Notes under the pieces: model-generated
Told to the model about the DNA's origin: nothing
What the model saw: the letters and a program-made list of their open reading frames with translations, nothing else
Database searches by the model: none
In this document: one piece after another, positions 19,129-27,637 of the stretch
How the letters are laid out: the number at the start of each line of letters is the position of its first letter
Numbering within the stretch: position 1 is the stretch's first letter
Position numbers and translations under genes: made by a program
Assembly: GCF_003610775.1 (NCBI RefSeq)
Contig: NZ_RAQO01000013.1
Location: forward strand, 1 to 64,000
From: Alginatibacterium sediminis
Lineage (GTDB): Bacteria > Pseudomonadota > Gammaproteobacteria > Enterobacterales > Celerinatantimonadaceae
Length of the DNA stretch: 64,000 nucleotides
Direction: 5' to 3'

Positions 19129-20289
19129 ATGATGCAAATCGTTCGAAATGGCCTTATCGCCTTAGCACTAACAACTCAAATTGCAGTCGCTGCACCGCAA
19201 GTAATCCCAAGTGCGCCGTTAATTTCCGCGAAAGCCTATTACTTAATCGATTTTGATTCAGGTGAAGTACTAGCGCAAAGCAATGCTGATGAACGTCTAC
19301 CCCCAGCAAGCTTAACTAAAATCATGACCAGCTACATAGTTGGTAAAGAAATCGTCAATGGCAATATCAGCCCCAAAGATATGGTTACTGTAAGCGAAAA
19401 CGCATGGGCAGCTAATTTTCCAGACTCTTCAAAAATGTTTATTGAAGTCGGTAAACAAGTCAGTGTAGAAGATCTAAATCGCGGAATCATCGTACAATCA
19501 GGTAACGATGCATGTGTTGCCATGGCAGAACACATTGCAGGCAGTGAAGATTCATTCGCAACCTTAATGAACAGCTGGGCTGAGCATTTGGGTCTGCAAG
19601 ACACTCGCTTTGAGAACAGTCATGGTTTGCATACCGATACTCACTACACCACAGCCAAGGACATGGCACATTTGGCTATCGCGCTTATTCGAGATGTGCC
19701 AGACGAGTATGCTATTTATGCTGAGAAAGAGTTTACCTACAACAACATTACTCAATCGAACCGCAACACCTTACTCTGGGATCGTAGTTTAAATGTTGAT
19801 GGAATGAAAACCGGACATACTAGCCAAGCCGGTTATAGTTTGGTGTCTTCAGCTACTGACAATGGCATGCGTTTGGTATCTGTAGTTCTTGGTACGGCTT
19901 CAAGCAAAGCGCGTTCTGCTGAGTCTAAAAAGCTATTGAATTGGGGGTTTCGTTTTCACGAAACGGTTAAACCATATGCTGCTGGAGATACCTTAAGTCA
20001 GCAACGAGTTTGGATGGGTGAACAAGATCAAGTTGCGTTAGGCGTTGCAAATGATATAGCCATGACCTTACCTCGCGGTCAAGCTAAAGACCTAACTGCC
20101 AACTTCGAATTATCACAACAGTTAAAAGCACCGTTAAGCGCTGGACAGGTTGTGGGTAAGGTTTATTTCCAACTTGAAGATAAAGATGTTGCTGAATATC
20201 CTTTAGTAGTTTTAGAGCCGGTGCCTGAAGGCAGCATTTTTAAACAAATACTGGATTACATTAAATTGTTCTTTTCTCAATGGTTTTAG
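19129..20289 (+). CDS. dacA: D-Ala-D-Ala carboxypeptidase (PBP5/6 family)
   Basis: A 386-aa periplasmic DD-carboxypeptidase that trims the terminal D-Ala of pentapeptides. A cleaved signal peptide (about residues 1-22, ending AVAA) precedes S61-LTK, S124-GN and K227-TG, the three catalytic motifs. The amphipathic C-terminal helix (FKQILDYIKLFFSQWF) anchors it to the inner-membrane surface, typical of PBP5/6. It is separated from rlpA by 121 bp, probably with its own promoter, and is followed by a strong terminator. Confidence 0.96.
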   Translation: MMQIVRNGLIALALTTQIAVAAPQVIPSAPLISAKAYYLIDFDSGEVLAQSNADERLPPASLTKIMTSYIVGKEIVNGNISPKDMVTVSENAWAANFPDSSKMFIEVGKQVSVEDLNRGIIVQSGNDACVAMAEHIAGSEDSFATLMNSWAEHLGLQDTRFENSHGLHTDTHYTTAKDMAHLAIALIRDVPDEYAIYAEKEFTYNNITQSNRNTLLWDRSLNVDGMKTGHTSQAGYSLVSSATDNGMRLVSVVLGTASSKARSAESKKLLNWGFRFHETVKPYAAGDTLSQQRVWMGEQDQVALGVANDIAMTLPRGQAKDLTANFELSQQLKAPLSAGQVVGKVYFQLEDKDVAEYPLVVLEPVPEGSIFKQILDYIKLFFSQWF

Positions 20290-20341
20290 CCTCTTTGTAT
20301 AACAGTTATTGTATATAACTAGAAACTAAGGCACTCCAACT

Positions 20342-20369
20342 AAAAACGCGTTAAAATAACGCGTTTTTT
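20342..20369 (+). terminator. Rho-independent terminator after dacA
   Basis: AAAACGCGTT pairs with AACGCGTTTT around a 5-nt loop, and the stem ends in a T-run. This is the clearest intrinsic terminator in the core block. The ybeD coding region begins 20 bp later, so ybeD-lipB-lipA need either a promoter here or read-through. Confidence 0.85.
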
Positions 20370-20389
20370 GCTACTCTCAAGTGATATCT

Positions 20390-20653
20390 ATGCAAACCAA
20401 ATTTGACGAATACCTAGAGTTTCCCTGTGCTTTCACGTTTAAAATCATGGGTGTAAACAACGACAAGCTTGAAGCTGACGTCCTCAAAGTAATCCAAGAA
20501 CTTGTCCCTGGCGAATACTCGCCAAAGTCGCGTCCTAGCTCAAAAGGCAATTATCTAGCCCTCACGCTATCGGTCGTGGTGACGAGTAAAGAGATTATTG
20601 AGGCCATCTATACCCAAGTTGGTGCTCTCGAAGATGTTCGGCACATTCTCTAA
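20390..20653 (+). CDS. ybeD: YbeD-family protein (DUF493)
   Basis: An 87-aa ferredoxin-like ACT-type small protein of unknown function. ATG 20390 is chosen over an in-frame GTG nine bases upstream because it gives the family N-terminus MQTKFDEYLEFPCAFTFK and exactly the length of E. coli YbeD. The conserved PSSKGNYLALT segment is present. It lies 3 bp before lipB, as in E. coli, which hints at a link to lipoate metabolism that has not been explained. Confidence 0.93.
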   Translation: MQTKFDEYLEFPCAFTFKIMGVNNDKLEADVLKVIQELVPGEYSPKSRPSSKGNYLALTLSVVVTSKEIIEAIYTQVGALEDVRHIL

Positions 20654-20656
20654 CTA

Positions 20657-21316
20657 ATGCCTTATGACGCGCTGCAACACAGCATTCAAATTATAGACTT
20701 AGGTTTGCAAGACTATGCGCAATGTCTCGAGCAGATGCGACAGTTTACAGACCAAAGAAACAGCGATTCCTTGGACCAACTATGGTTGGTTGAGCATCCA
20801 GCGGTGTTTACTCAAGGACAAGCAGGTAAAGCAGAACATGTGCTTAACGCTGGTGATATCCCAATAATTCAAGCGGATCGGGGTGGACAAGTTACCTATC
20901 ATGGTCCCGGCCAATTGGTCGCTTATCCTCTAATCGATTTACGCCGCCGCAAACTGGGTGTCAGAGAGCTAGTAACGGCTATTGAAAACAGCTTAATCAA
21001 AGCATTGGCGACTTGTTCAATTGATGCCTACGCTAAACCTGATGCCCCAGGTGTTTATGTTAACAACAAGAAGATTGCGTCTCTAGGGCTACGCATTCGT
21101 AAAGGCTGTTCATTTCATGGCTTAGCGTTAAACGTCAATATGGATTTAGAACCCTTTTCGCGCATCAATCCTTGCGGATATGCCGGACTAAACATGACTC
21201 AAACCTGCCAAGAAGGTGGTTTTGAAAATCTCGATTTAGCCAAACAAGCGCTGATCGAAAGCCTGATGACGACACTAGATTATCAGCATCGAATTCAACA
21301 TAGTGAGCAATCATAA
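20657..21316 (+). CDS. lipB: Octanoyl-[ACP]:protein octanoyltransferase
   Basis: A 219-aa transferase moving the octanoyl group from acyl carrier protein to lipoyl domains. The catalytic pair is K139 ([10 protein letters not shown]) and C173 ([11 protein letters not shown]); the [17 protein letters not shown] signature is at about 75-91. It shares the A of its TAA/ATG junction with lipA (1-bp overlap), so both steps of lipoate synthesis are coupled. Confidence 0.97.
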   Translation: MPYDALQHSIQIIDLGLQDYAQCLEQMRQFTDQRNSDSLDQLWLVEHPAVFTQGQAGKAEHVLNAGDIPIIQADRGGQVTYHGPGQLVAYPLIDLRRRKLGVRELVTAIENSLIKALATCSIDAYAKPDAPGVYVNNKKIASLGLRIRKGCSFHGLALNVNMDLEPFSRINPCGYAGLNMTQTCQEGGFENLDLAKQALIESLMTTLDYQHRIQHSEQS

Positions 21317-22284
21317 TGACTAACAAACCAAGCCGGCTCGAAGCAGGAGTTAAGCTTCGCGACGCCGACAAGATGGCTTATATCCCAATTAAAGTTTTAC
21401 CAACAGAAAAACAAGATATGTTGCGTAAGCCGGATTGGATGCGAATTAAGTTACCCAGTGATTCAACCCGGATTAACGAGATTAAAGCAGCAATGCGCAA
21501 ACATAAACTTCACTCAGTTTGTGAAGAAGCGTCATGCCCCAATTTGTCTGAGTGTTTTAATCATGGCACCGCTACTTTTATGATCATGGGAGACATCTGT
21601 ACTCGCCGTTGTCCGTTTTGCGATGTTGGACATGGCAAACCCTTGGCTTTGGATGTTGATGAACCAGCTAAATTGGCTGCCACTATAAGGGATATGAAGC
21701 TTCGGTATGTCGTCATAACCTCGGTAGATCGTGACGATTTACGAGACGGTGGTGCTGGGCATTTCTCTGAGTGCGTTGCACAAATCCGACAGGCTTCACC
21801 CAGTATTCAAATTGAAACACTGGTACCCGATTTCAAAGGCCGTATGGATAAAGCATTAGCGATTATCAAAGACAGCCCGCCTGACGTATTCAACCACAAT
21901 TTGGAAACTGCACCGGGTCTATACAAGCAAGTTAGGCCTGGCGCGGATTACCAATGGTCTTTAAAGTTATTGCAACGCTTTAAAGAACAACACCCAGACA
22001 TCCCAACCAAATCAGGTTTAATGATGGGTCTGGGAGAAACTAACGAAGAGATTTTGCAAGTGATGCAAGATCTACGAGACCATGGTGTAACCATGCTCAC
22101 ACTTGGTCAATACTTGCAACCAAGCCGACATCACTTGCCAGTTGTGCGCTACGTACCACCTGCAGAATTTGATGAGTTAAAAGCTAAGGCTGAGGCTATG
22201 GGCTTTAGCCACGCCGCTTGCGGTCCTTTGGTGCGTTCTTCATATCACGCAGACCTGCAAGCAAAAGGGGTTGAGGTAAAGTAA
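21316..22284 (+). CDS. lipA: Lipoyl synthase
   Basis: A 322-aa radical-SAM enzyme inserting two sulfurs into octanoyl-lysine. The auxiliary cluster is held by C69, C74 and C80, and the radical-SAM cluster by C95, C99 and C102 (CTRRCPFC). The C-terminal RSSYHAD motif provides the serine ligand to the auxiliary cluster. The gene ends the conserved core block; the next gene is convergent, 11 bp away. Confidence 0.98.
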   Translation: MTNKPSRLEAGVKLRDADKMAYIPIKVLPTEKQDMLRKPDWMRIKLPSDSTRINEIKAAMRKHKLHSVCEEASCPNLSECFNHGTATFMIMGDICTRRCPFCDVGHGKPLALDVDEPAKLAATIRDMKLRYVVITSVDRDDLRDGGAGHFSECVAQIRQASPSIQIETLVPDFKGRMDKALAIIKDSPPDVFNHNLETAPGLYKQVRPGADYQWSLKLLQRFKEQHPDIPTKSGLMMGLGETNEEILQVMQDLRDHGVTMLTLGQYLQPSRHHLPVVRYVPPAEFDELKAKAEAMGFSHAACGPLVRSSYHADLQAKGVEVK

Positions 22285-22295
22285 GGGAGCGCCTA

Positions 22296-23333
22296 CTAGT
22301 CTTTAAAGCTATCTCGTACTTCGAGTAACTGGGGTACGAGAGCAACAAAGACGGCTACTAACTTTGGATCAAAGTGGGAGCCGGCTGACTTTTCGATTTC
22401 CTGAACGGCGTCGTCAACCTTCCATGCCTTTTTGTAAGGTCGCTCTGAGGTTAACGCATCGAATACATCTGCTATGGCTACTATTCGCCCTTCAATGGGG
22501 ATTCCCTCACCCACTAAGCCATTCGGGTAACCGCTACCATCCCACTTCTCATGATGGGTTAAAGCGACGCTTCGAGCCATTTTCATTAAAGAACTACTCG
22601 AACCGTCGCCAAGAATTTCTGCCCCAATTTGCGTATGTTCCTTCATAATTAGCCATTCATCAGCATCTAAGGCCGCAGGTTTCTTGAGAATGTGGTCTGG
22701 AATTCCAATTTTACCCACATCATGCATAGGTGCAGCGTTAAGCAATAACTCACAAAACTCTTCACAGTGCCCAGCTGCGGCGGCTAACAATTGACTATAT
22801 CGACTCATACGTATCACATGCATACCCGTTTCGTTATCCTTATATTCAGCAGCTCGACCTAAGCGTTGAATGATCTGACTTCTCGTCTGTTTGATAACTT
22901 TGGTTTGCTCGTTTACTTTGCGGTCCAATTCTCTATTTTGTTGACTCAATGCGAGGTGAACTTTCACTCGTTGCGTGACCAACGGCGGGCTTACGGGCTT
23001 GGTGATATAATCTACAGCGCCGAGTTCAAGCCCTCGAATCTCATCTTCTACCGCAATTTTTGCACTCACAAAGATGATAGGAATATGTTTGGTTTCGAGG
23101 TCAGCTTTCAAGGTTTCACAGACTTCATAACCATCAATTTCAGGCATCATAATGTCGAGTAATATCAGATCTGGAACAGGCTGCATTCTTGCGAGCTTTA
23201 TTCCAGTGCGACCATTTCTTGCGACCCTAATTTGATAGTTGTTCTTGAGCACACCGGCCAATACGTCAATATTTTCAGGCACATCATCAACAATTAAAAT
23301 TAGTGGATTCTCTTGCTGTTTTCTTTTTGTCAA
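22296..23333 (-). CDS. Response regulator with HD-GYP output
   Basis: A 345-aa protein with an N-terminal receiver domain and a C-terminal HD-GYP domain, the class that hydrolyses cyclic di-GMP. The receiver motifs LIVDDVPENID and LILLDIMMPEIDGYEV and a late KPVSPP are intact. The output domain shows MHDVGKIGIPDH and HHEKWDGSGYP, so metal-binding and GYP motifs are present. A TTG start at 23333 with AAGGA six bases upstream is preferred to an ATG at 23363 with no ribosome site. The gene lies downstream of the sensor kinase below, 60 bp apart by the chosen start, and is probably its partner. Confidence 0.88.
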   Translation of the reverse strand: MTKRKQQENPLILIVDDVPENIDVLAGVLKNNYQIRVARNGRTGIKLARMQPVPDLILLDIMMPEIDGYEVCETLKADLETKHIPIIFVSAKIAVEDEIRGLELGAVDYITKPVSPPLVTQRVKVHLALSQQNRELDRKVNEQTKVIKQTRSQIIQRLGRAAEYKDNETGMHVIRMSRYSQLLAAAAGHCEEFCELLLNAAPMHDVGKIGIPDHILKKPAALDADEWLIMKEHTQIGAEILGDGSSSSLMKMARSVALTHHEKWDGSGYPNGLVGEGIPIEGRIVAIADVFDALTSERPYKKAWKVDDAVQEIEKSAGSHFDPKLVAVFVALVPQLLEVRDSFKD

Positions 23334-23393
23334 AATAATCCTTAGAATAGACAAACCATTCATGGTTGCAGTTTATGAATCACCAATATCGAG

Positions 23394-24953
23394 CTAAATC
23401 ACGAAGGGTAGCGAAATAAGAATCCGAGTGAGGTCACTGCTATCATCCGTCTGCATTTCTATTTGCCCCTTTTGAGCTTCTATCATTAATTTTGCCGAGT
23501 ATGTCCCTAGGCCTGTCCCTTGATTTTTGCCGGAACTGACATACTTACGCCAAAACTTGTCTCTAATATCCTCTGGCACAACCCCACTGTTGTAGATGCC
23601 AAATTCGATGTGGTCAACTTTGATATCTAGTCGAGCAGTAATTTTTCCACCGACAGGCGACGCCTCACAGGCATTTTTAAACAAATTAAATAACGCTGAT
23701 TGGCTCAAGGATTCATCACCATAGCACTCAACTTTCGAGTGCTCTCCGGCTAGGTTTTTAATTTCAAACTGCAGACCTTTCGATTTATAAGTGCTATCTA
23801 AGGTCTTTAATAGTCGCTCCAGGAGCTTCAACAAACTAAACTTCTCAGGTTTTAGGGTGTAGGACCCGGACTCAATTTTGTAAAGTTCTGCGGTGTTATT
23901 AACCATGTCTAAGCTTCGGGTAGATAAATCTTCTATCATCTCCAAACTATCGCGGACCGCAGAAGGTAGGCGCGGATTCGCCAATAGCTGTTCAGCTAAA
24001 CTAAAAATACCCGCCATTGGTCCTTTTAAATCATGATGTAGAATTTGTTCAACGTCATCTTTTAACTTCTGGTTCTCGAGCATTTGCTGGTAATCATCTT
24101 GCAAGTTCTGACGCATGCGTACATCTTGCATCAAATTCTTAACTCTCAACTTCAACAACTCGGGCTGAACCGGTTTGGTAATATAGTCAACCGCTCCTCC
24201 ACCTAAACCACGACTCTGGCTCTCAACATCGCCAAGAGCAGAGACAAAAATCACGGGTATCTGTTCTGAAGCTGGATGTTCGCGCATCCTCTTTAGCACC
24301 TCAAATCCATCCATGCCAGGCATCATCACATCAAGTAAAACCAAGTCAGGAGGCGTTTCCGACTGACAAAGCGACAACGCTCTTAGTCCATCTTTGGCTA
24401 AAAGAATACGGTAGTCTTTCTTTAGCAAACCCGCTAGCAGGGTTAAATTGTCAGCTACATCATCGACAATCAAAACACTTCGCTGAGTAGTACTTCCAAG
24501 AGAGCTGGTGTTAGGGCTAATACGCACATCTTTTTCCAACTCAAGCTCTTTACTTTTCACCCTATTTCTAATTTCGCCATTTAGTGCAGCTACAACCCTT
24601 TCTTTTAACCTGCCTAGAGTAAATGGCTTAATCAGTAAGTCGCTTACGCCGCTACGAACTGCGTAAGCGACTCGACTACGTTCAGACTCAGCAGTGACCA
24701 TCACAAATGGAATATCTTCCCAAGCAGGGTTCTTGCGTATCTGCGAGAGCAATTCAAGTCCATCCATAACAGGCATACTCCAATCACTAAGAATCAAATC
24801 AACTTTACGCTGTTTCATATGATTTAGTGCAGCTTGACCATTGTCCGCTTCTAAAATCATCCCTACCCCAAATCCGCGTAAGTTAGAGATATTGATTTTC
24901 CGCATTGCTTCCATGTCATCTACGATCAGTACGGTGGCGTACTTCAATTCCAT
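23394..24953 (-). CDS. REC-REC-histidine kinase
   Basis: A 519-aa cytoplasmic hybrid kinase with no membrane segment. Two receiver domains come first (phospho-acceptors D57 and D208), then a coiled linker, an HisKA domain with H306 (HHDLKGP) and an HATPase domain (NLFKNACEASP, GTGLGTYSAKL). Two receivers N-terminal to the kinase core suggest the kinase is itself controlled by phosphorelay input rather than by a ligand domain. It is followed by the HD-GYP regulator, so cyclic di-GMP breakdown is the likely output. The input signal is unknown. Confidence 0.88.
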   Translation of the reverse strand: MELKYATVLIVDDMEAMRKINISNLRGFGVGMILEADNGQAALNHMKQRKVDLILSDWSMPVMDGLELLSQIRKNPAWEDIPFVMVTAESERSRVAYAVRSGVSDLLIKPFTLGRLKERVVAALNGEIRNRVKSKELELEKDVRISPNTSSLGSTTQRSVLIVDDVADNLTLLAGLLKKDYRILLAKDGLRALSLCQSETPPDLVLLDVMMPGMDGFEVLKRMREHPASEQIPVIFVSALGDVESQSRGLGGGAVDYITKPVQPELLKLRVKNLMQDVRMRQNLQDDYQQMLENQKLKDDVEQILHHDLKGPMAGIFSLAEQLLANPRLPSAVRDSLEMIEDLSTRSLDMVNNTAELYKIESGSYTLKPEKFSLLKLLERLLKTLDSTYKSKGLQFEIKNLAGEHSKVECYGDESLSQSALFNLFKNACEASPVGGKITARLDIKVDHIEFGIYNSGVVPEDIRDKFWRKYVSSGKNQGTGLGTYSAKLMIEAQKGQIEMQTDDSSDLTRILISLPFVI

Positions 24954-25171
24954 AGTGTCACCTTTTAATTAGTCTCTATTTATTAAAGTCGTAAATCCCT
25001 TTTTTTCCAAATATTTTAGGAACTTATTCAACTTTTGTTGAAAAAGTGTTTATGAGGATTAGTTTGAATCAGTTTCTTTCTAGTTAAATGCGGCTTACGT
25101 AACACTAATACTGTCCGATATTTCTTAGAATTAACCAATATGAAGAAGTGTCTAATAAAAAAGGAATGTAA

Positions 25172-26155
25172 ATGTTATATCGTCGATTAGGCCGTAGTGG
25201 CTTGCAACTTAGTGAATTTGGACTTGGCTCCTGGGTTACCTTTGGTAAACAAGTAGATTTAAGTGCAGCCAAAGAAATTATGAGCCAAGCCTACGCCAAC
25301 GGAATTAATTTTTTTGACAATGCTGAGGGCTACGAAGCGGGTGAAAGTGAGCGCTTAATGGGACAAGCCTTAAGCGATCTTAATTGGTCTCGTGATAGTT
25401 ATGTTGTTAGCAGTAAAGTATTTTGGGGTGGCGATAAGCCAACTCAACGCGGCTTAAGTCGTAAACATATCTTCGATGCCTGCCACGCTGCGCTAGCTCG
25501 ACTACAAGTTGACTATCTGGATCTCTTCTATTGCCACCGCCCCGATATAGATACGCCAATCTATGAAACAGTGCGCGCCATGCACGACTTGATTACTCAA
25601 GGTAAGGTTCTGTATTGGGGAACGTCTGAGTGGAGTAGTCAGCAAATTACCGAAGCGTGGGCAGTTGCCAAGGCCGAAAACCTGCACGCACCGGTAATGG
25701 AGCAACCGCAGTACAATATGATGGTACGCGAAAAAGTCGAGCTTGAATATTTGCCCTGCTATTCGCTAACCGGTTTAGGGACCACTATATTCTCGCCTTT
25801 AGCAAGTGGGCTTCTAACCGGTAAATATTTAAGTGGAGTACCTGAAGACAGTCGCCTTAACCTGCCTGGTTACGAATGGCTGAAAGACATGCTAATTGGT
25901 GAAAAGAACCAACTCGCTACCATTTCAAGCTTGCAGGATTTAGCCCAAGATTTAGGCATGCCACTGCATCACTTAGCGCTTAATTGGTGTCTACGCAATC
26001 CCAATGTTAGTAGTGTCATCTTAGGGGTTTCGAAACTATCCCAGTTGCACGATAACTTAAGTGCGCTAGAGCAACGTAACAAATGCAATGCTTCAGTTTG
26101 GGCTCGTGTCGATGCAATTCTGGACAATACTCCCGCCAAACCAGAACGATTTTAA
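25172..26155 (+). CDS. Aldo/keto reductase, Kv-channel beta-subunit type
   Basis: A 327-aa NADPH-dependent aldo/keto reductase. The N-terminus MLYRRLGRSGLQLSEFGLGSW, the segment SSKVFWGG, and GLSRKHIFD closely follow animal Kv-beta and bacterial AKR6/AKR14 members. The catalytic region NFFDNAEGYEAGESE supplies Asp and Tyr. The ribosome site AAGGAATG precedes the ATG. Physiological substrate is unknown; bacterial members reduce reactive aldehydes such as methylglyoxal. No K+ channel gene is adjacent, though a KefC-type antiporter lies 34 kb away. Confidence 0.9.
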   Translation: MLYRRLGRSGLQLSEFGLGSWVTFGKQVDLSAAKEIMSQAYANGINFFDNAEGYEAGESERLMGQALSDLNWSRDSYVVSSKVFWGGDKPTQRGLSRKHIFDACHAALARLQVDYLDLFYCHRPDIDTPIYETVRAMHDLITQGKVLYWGTSEWSSQQITEAWAVAKAENLHAPVMEQPQYNMMVREKVELEYLPCYSLTGLGTTIFSPLASGLLTGKYLSGVPEDSRLNLPGYEWLKDMLIGEKNQLATISSLQDLAQDLGMPLHHLALNWCLRNPNVSSVILGVSKLSQLHDNLSALEQRNKCNASVWARVDAILDNTPAKPERF

Positions 26156-26168
26156 GCATTTCCCACGC

Positions 26169-26199
26169 GGTAAATAGATGTTTATCTCATCTATTTACC
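26169..26199. terminator. Perfect 12-bp hairpin after the aldo/keto reductase
   Basis: GGTAAATAGATG (26169-26180) pairs perfectly with CATCTATTTACC (26188-26199) across a 7-nt loop, starting 13 bp after the stop codon. No T-run follows, so it may be a weak or factor-assisted terminator, an mRNA-stabilising end, or an operator for the next gene. Confidence 0.5.
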
Positions 26200-26288
26200 C
26201 CCATACAAGAAAATTTGAACCTTACTAATCTATTTACAGCTTATGATCGTAAGTTAATACGAATTCTAAACGATATAAGAGATGTTCA

Positions 26289-27158
26289 ATGCGTACAGTC
26301 AGCAATATCCGCTATCGCGGTGCTCCAACCATACAACTAACTAGCATGCTTATGATGAGTTTTGGCTTAGCATTACTTAGCTCGAAAGCAAATGCTGCGG
26401 AAACCAGTTCAACACAATTTGCTCGGGTAAATTACCAGAACCAGCTTTATTGGGCTCAAAGCGTCGACTCTTCTCAACTACAACTCTTAAGTGATGCGCC
26501 TTGGATGACCCCTACAAACGTCGCTGACCCCTTGCCACTAGATGAAGTCGAGTTTGAGGTTCCATTTACAGGAACCAACGTATTTGCTATCGGCTTAAAT
26601 TACCGCAGCCACGCAGGGGATTCAGGAGCAGCCAAACCTGAAGTATTCTTCAAATCACCGGCTTCTTTGTCGCTAAGCGATACATTAGCTCTATCTGAGG
26701 ACATGAAAAACCTTCATTTCGAGGGCGAAATGGTGTTGGTTATCGGTAAACAATGTGACGCAGTAAGCATTGAAATGGCACCGGAATGCATATTTGGATA
26801 TTTAGCCGGCAATGATTTAACCGAACGCAGCTGGCAATCAAGGGATCTACAATGGTGGAGAGCCAAAGGAGCAAAAGGTTTCGCACCCATAAGCCAGTGG
26901 GTAACAACATTTTCAACTTCTGAGCCCAAATTTAATGTAACTACAAAACTAAATGGGCAAATTGTTCAACAAGAAAGCAGCTCGAACATGATTCATTCAA
27001 GCGCCGCCATTGTCTCCTTTATTAGCCAATATATACCACTGCAAGCAGGGGATCTTATTTTTACAGGTACTCCTGGCCGAACCCGAGCACTGCGAGCAAG
27101 TGACCAAGTGAGCGTCGAGATCGAAGGGATTGGCATTGTTACAACACTTATCGAATAG
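26289..27158 (+). CDS. FAH-family hydrolase with apparent signal peptide
   Basis: A 289-aa protein with a C-terminal fumarylacetoacetate hydrolase (FAH) fold. Metal-site motifs are visible: HFEGEMVLVIGK (E-x-E), GNDLTERSWQ (Asp) and a degenerate AKGFAPISQW. The family acts on acylpyruvates and related diketo acids, normally in the cytoplasm. Here the N-terminus has a basic start, a hydrophobic run MLMMSFGLALLSS and an ANA-A cleavage site near residue 37, suggesting export. No pathway genes are adjacent. The substrate cannot be predicted. Confidence 0.82.
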   Translation: MRTVSNIRYRGAPTIQLTSMLMMSFGLALLSSKANAAETSSTQFARVNYQNQLYWAQSVDSSQLQLLSDAPWMTPTNVADPLPLDEVEFEVPFTGTNVFAIGLNYRSHAGDSGAAKPEVFFKSPASLSLSDTLALSEDMKNLHFEGEMVLVIGKQCDAVSIEMAPECIFGYLAGNDLTERSWQSRDLQWWRAKGAKGFAPISQWVTTFSTSEPKFNVTTKLNGQIVQQESSSNMIHSSAAIVSFISQYIPLQAGDLIFTGTPGRTRALRASDQVSVEIEGIGIVTTLIE

Positions 27159-27164
27159 ACTTAA

Positions 27165-27608
27165 CTAATCGAGTATTTTCAGCAAACGTACATCGACAAT
27201 CATCAGTGCATTGGGTCCGATACCGCTCCCATTGCCCTTTTTCCCCCAGGCTAAATCGGGTGGGATCAAAAACTCGTATCGAGATCCTACTGCCATTAAT
27301 GCAATGCCTTCTTTCAAACCTTCGATAGCTTCATTCATGTGAAATCGCTCCGGCAAGGCGCGTTTGTAACTGTCATCAATCACACTGCCATCAGCCAGCA
27401 AAATCCGTTGGTTAACTTCCACCCTTTGCTTCAAATTGGCTCGCGATCCATCGTCAATTTCTGGCAAGGCGATTACACGGCTAATTAAGCCGCTATGACT
27501 ATGTTCTACCTCATGCTTGTTGCAGTACTTATCAATAAAATTCTGCGCTAAGTTTTTATTTTGTCCCGCTGATCCTTTTGCATTTCGTCTATGTTTTTGC
27601 TTTGCCAT
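27165..27608 (-). CDS. FKBP-type peptidyl-prolyl isomerase
   Basis: A 147-aa protein with a basic N-terminus (MAKQKHRRNAKGSAGQNKN) and a C-terminal FKBP domain, including LLADGSVIDDSY and GSRYEFLIPPDLAWG. ATG 27608 is preferred to an in-frame GTG two codons earlier. There is no signal peptide, so it is probably cytoplasmic, unlike the periplasmic FkpA/Mip group. The basic tail may contact nucleic acid or ribosomes (inference). It follows the ABC exporter on the - strand by 29 bp. Confidence 0.82.
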   Translation of the reverse strand: MAKQKHRRNAKGSAGQNKNLAQNFIDKYCNKHEVEHSHSGLISRVIALPEIDDGSRANLKQRVEVNQRILLADGSVIDDSYKRALPERFHMNEAIEGLKEGIALMAVGSRYEFLIPPDLAWGKKGNGSGIGPNALMIVDVRLLKILD

Positions 27609-27637
27609 AACCACGTCTTTTTTTTAGTTCATTAAAG

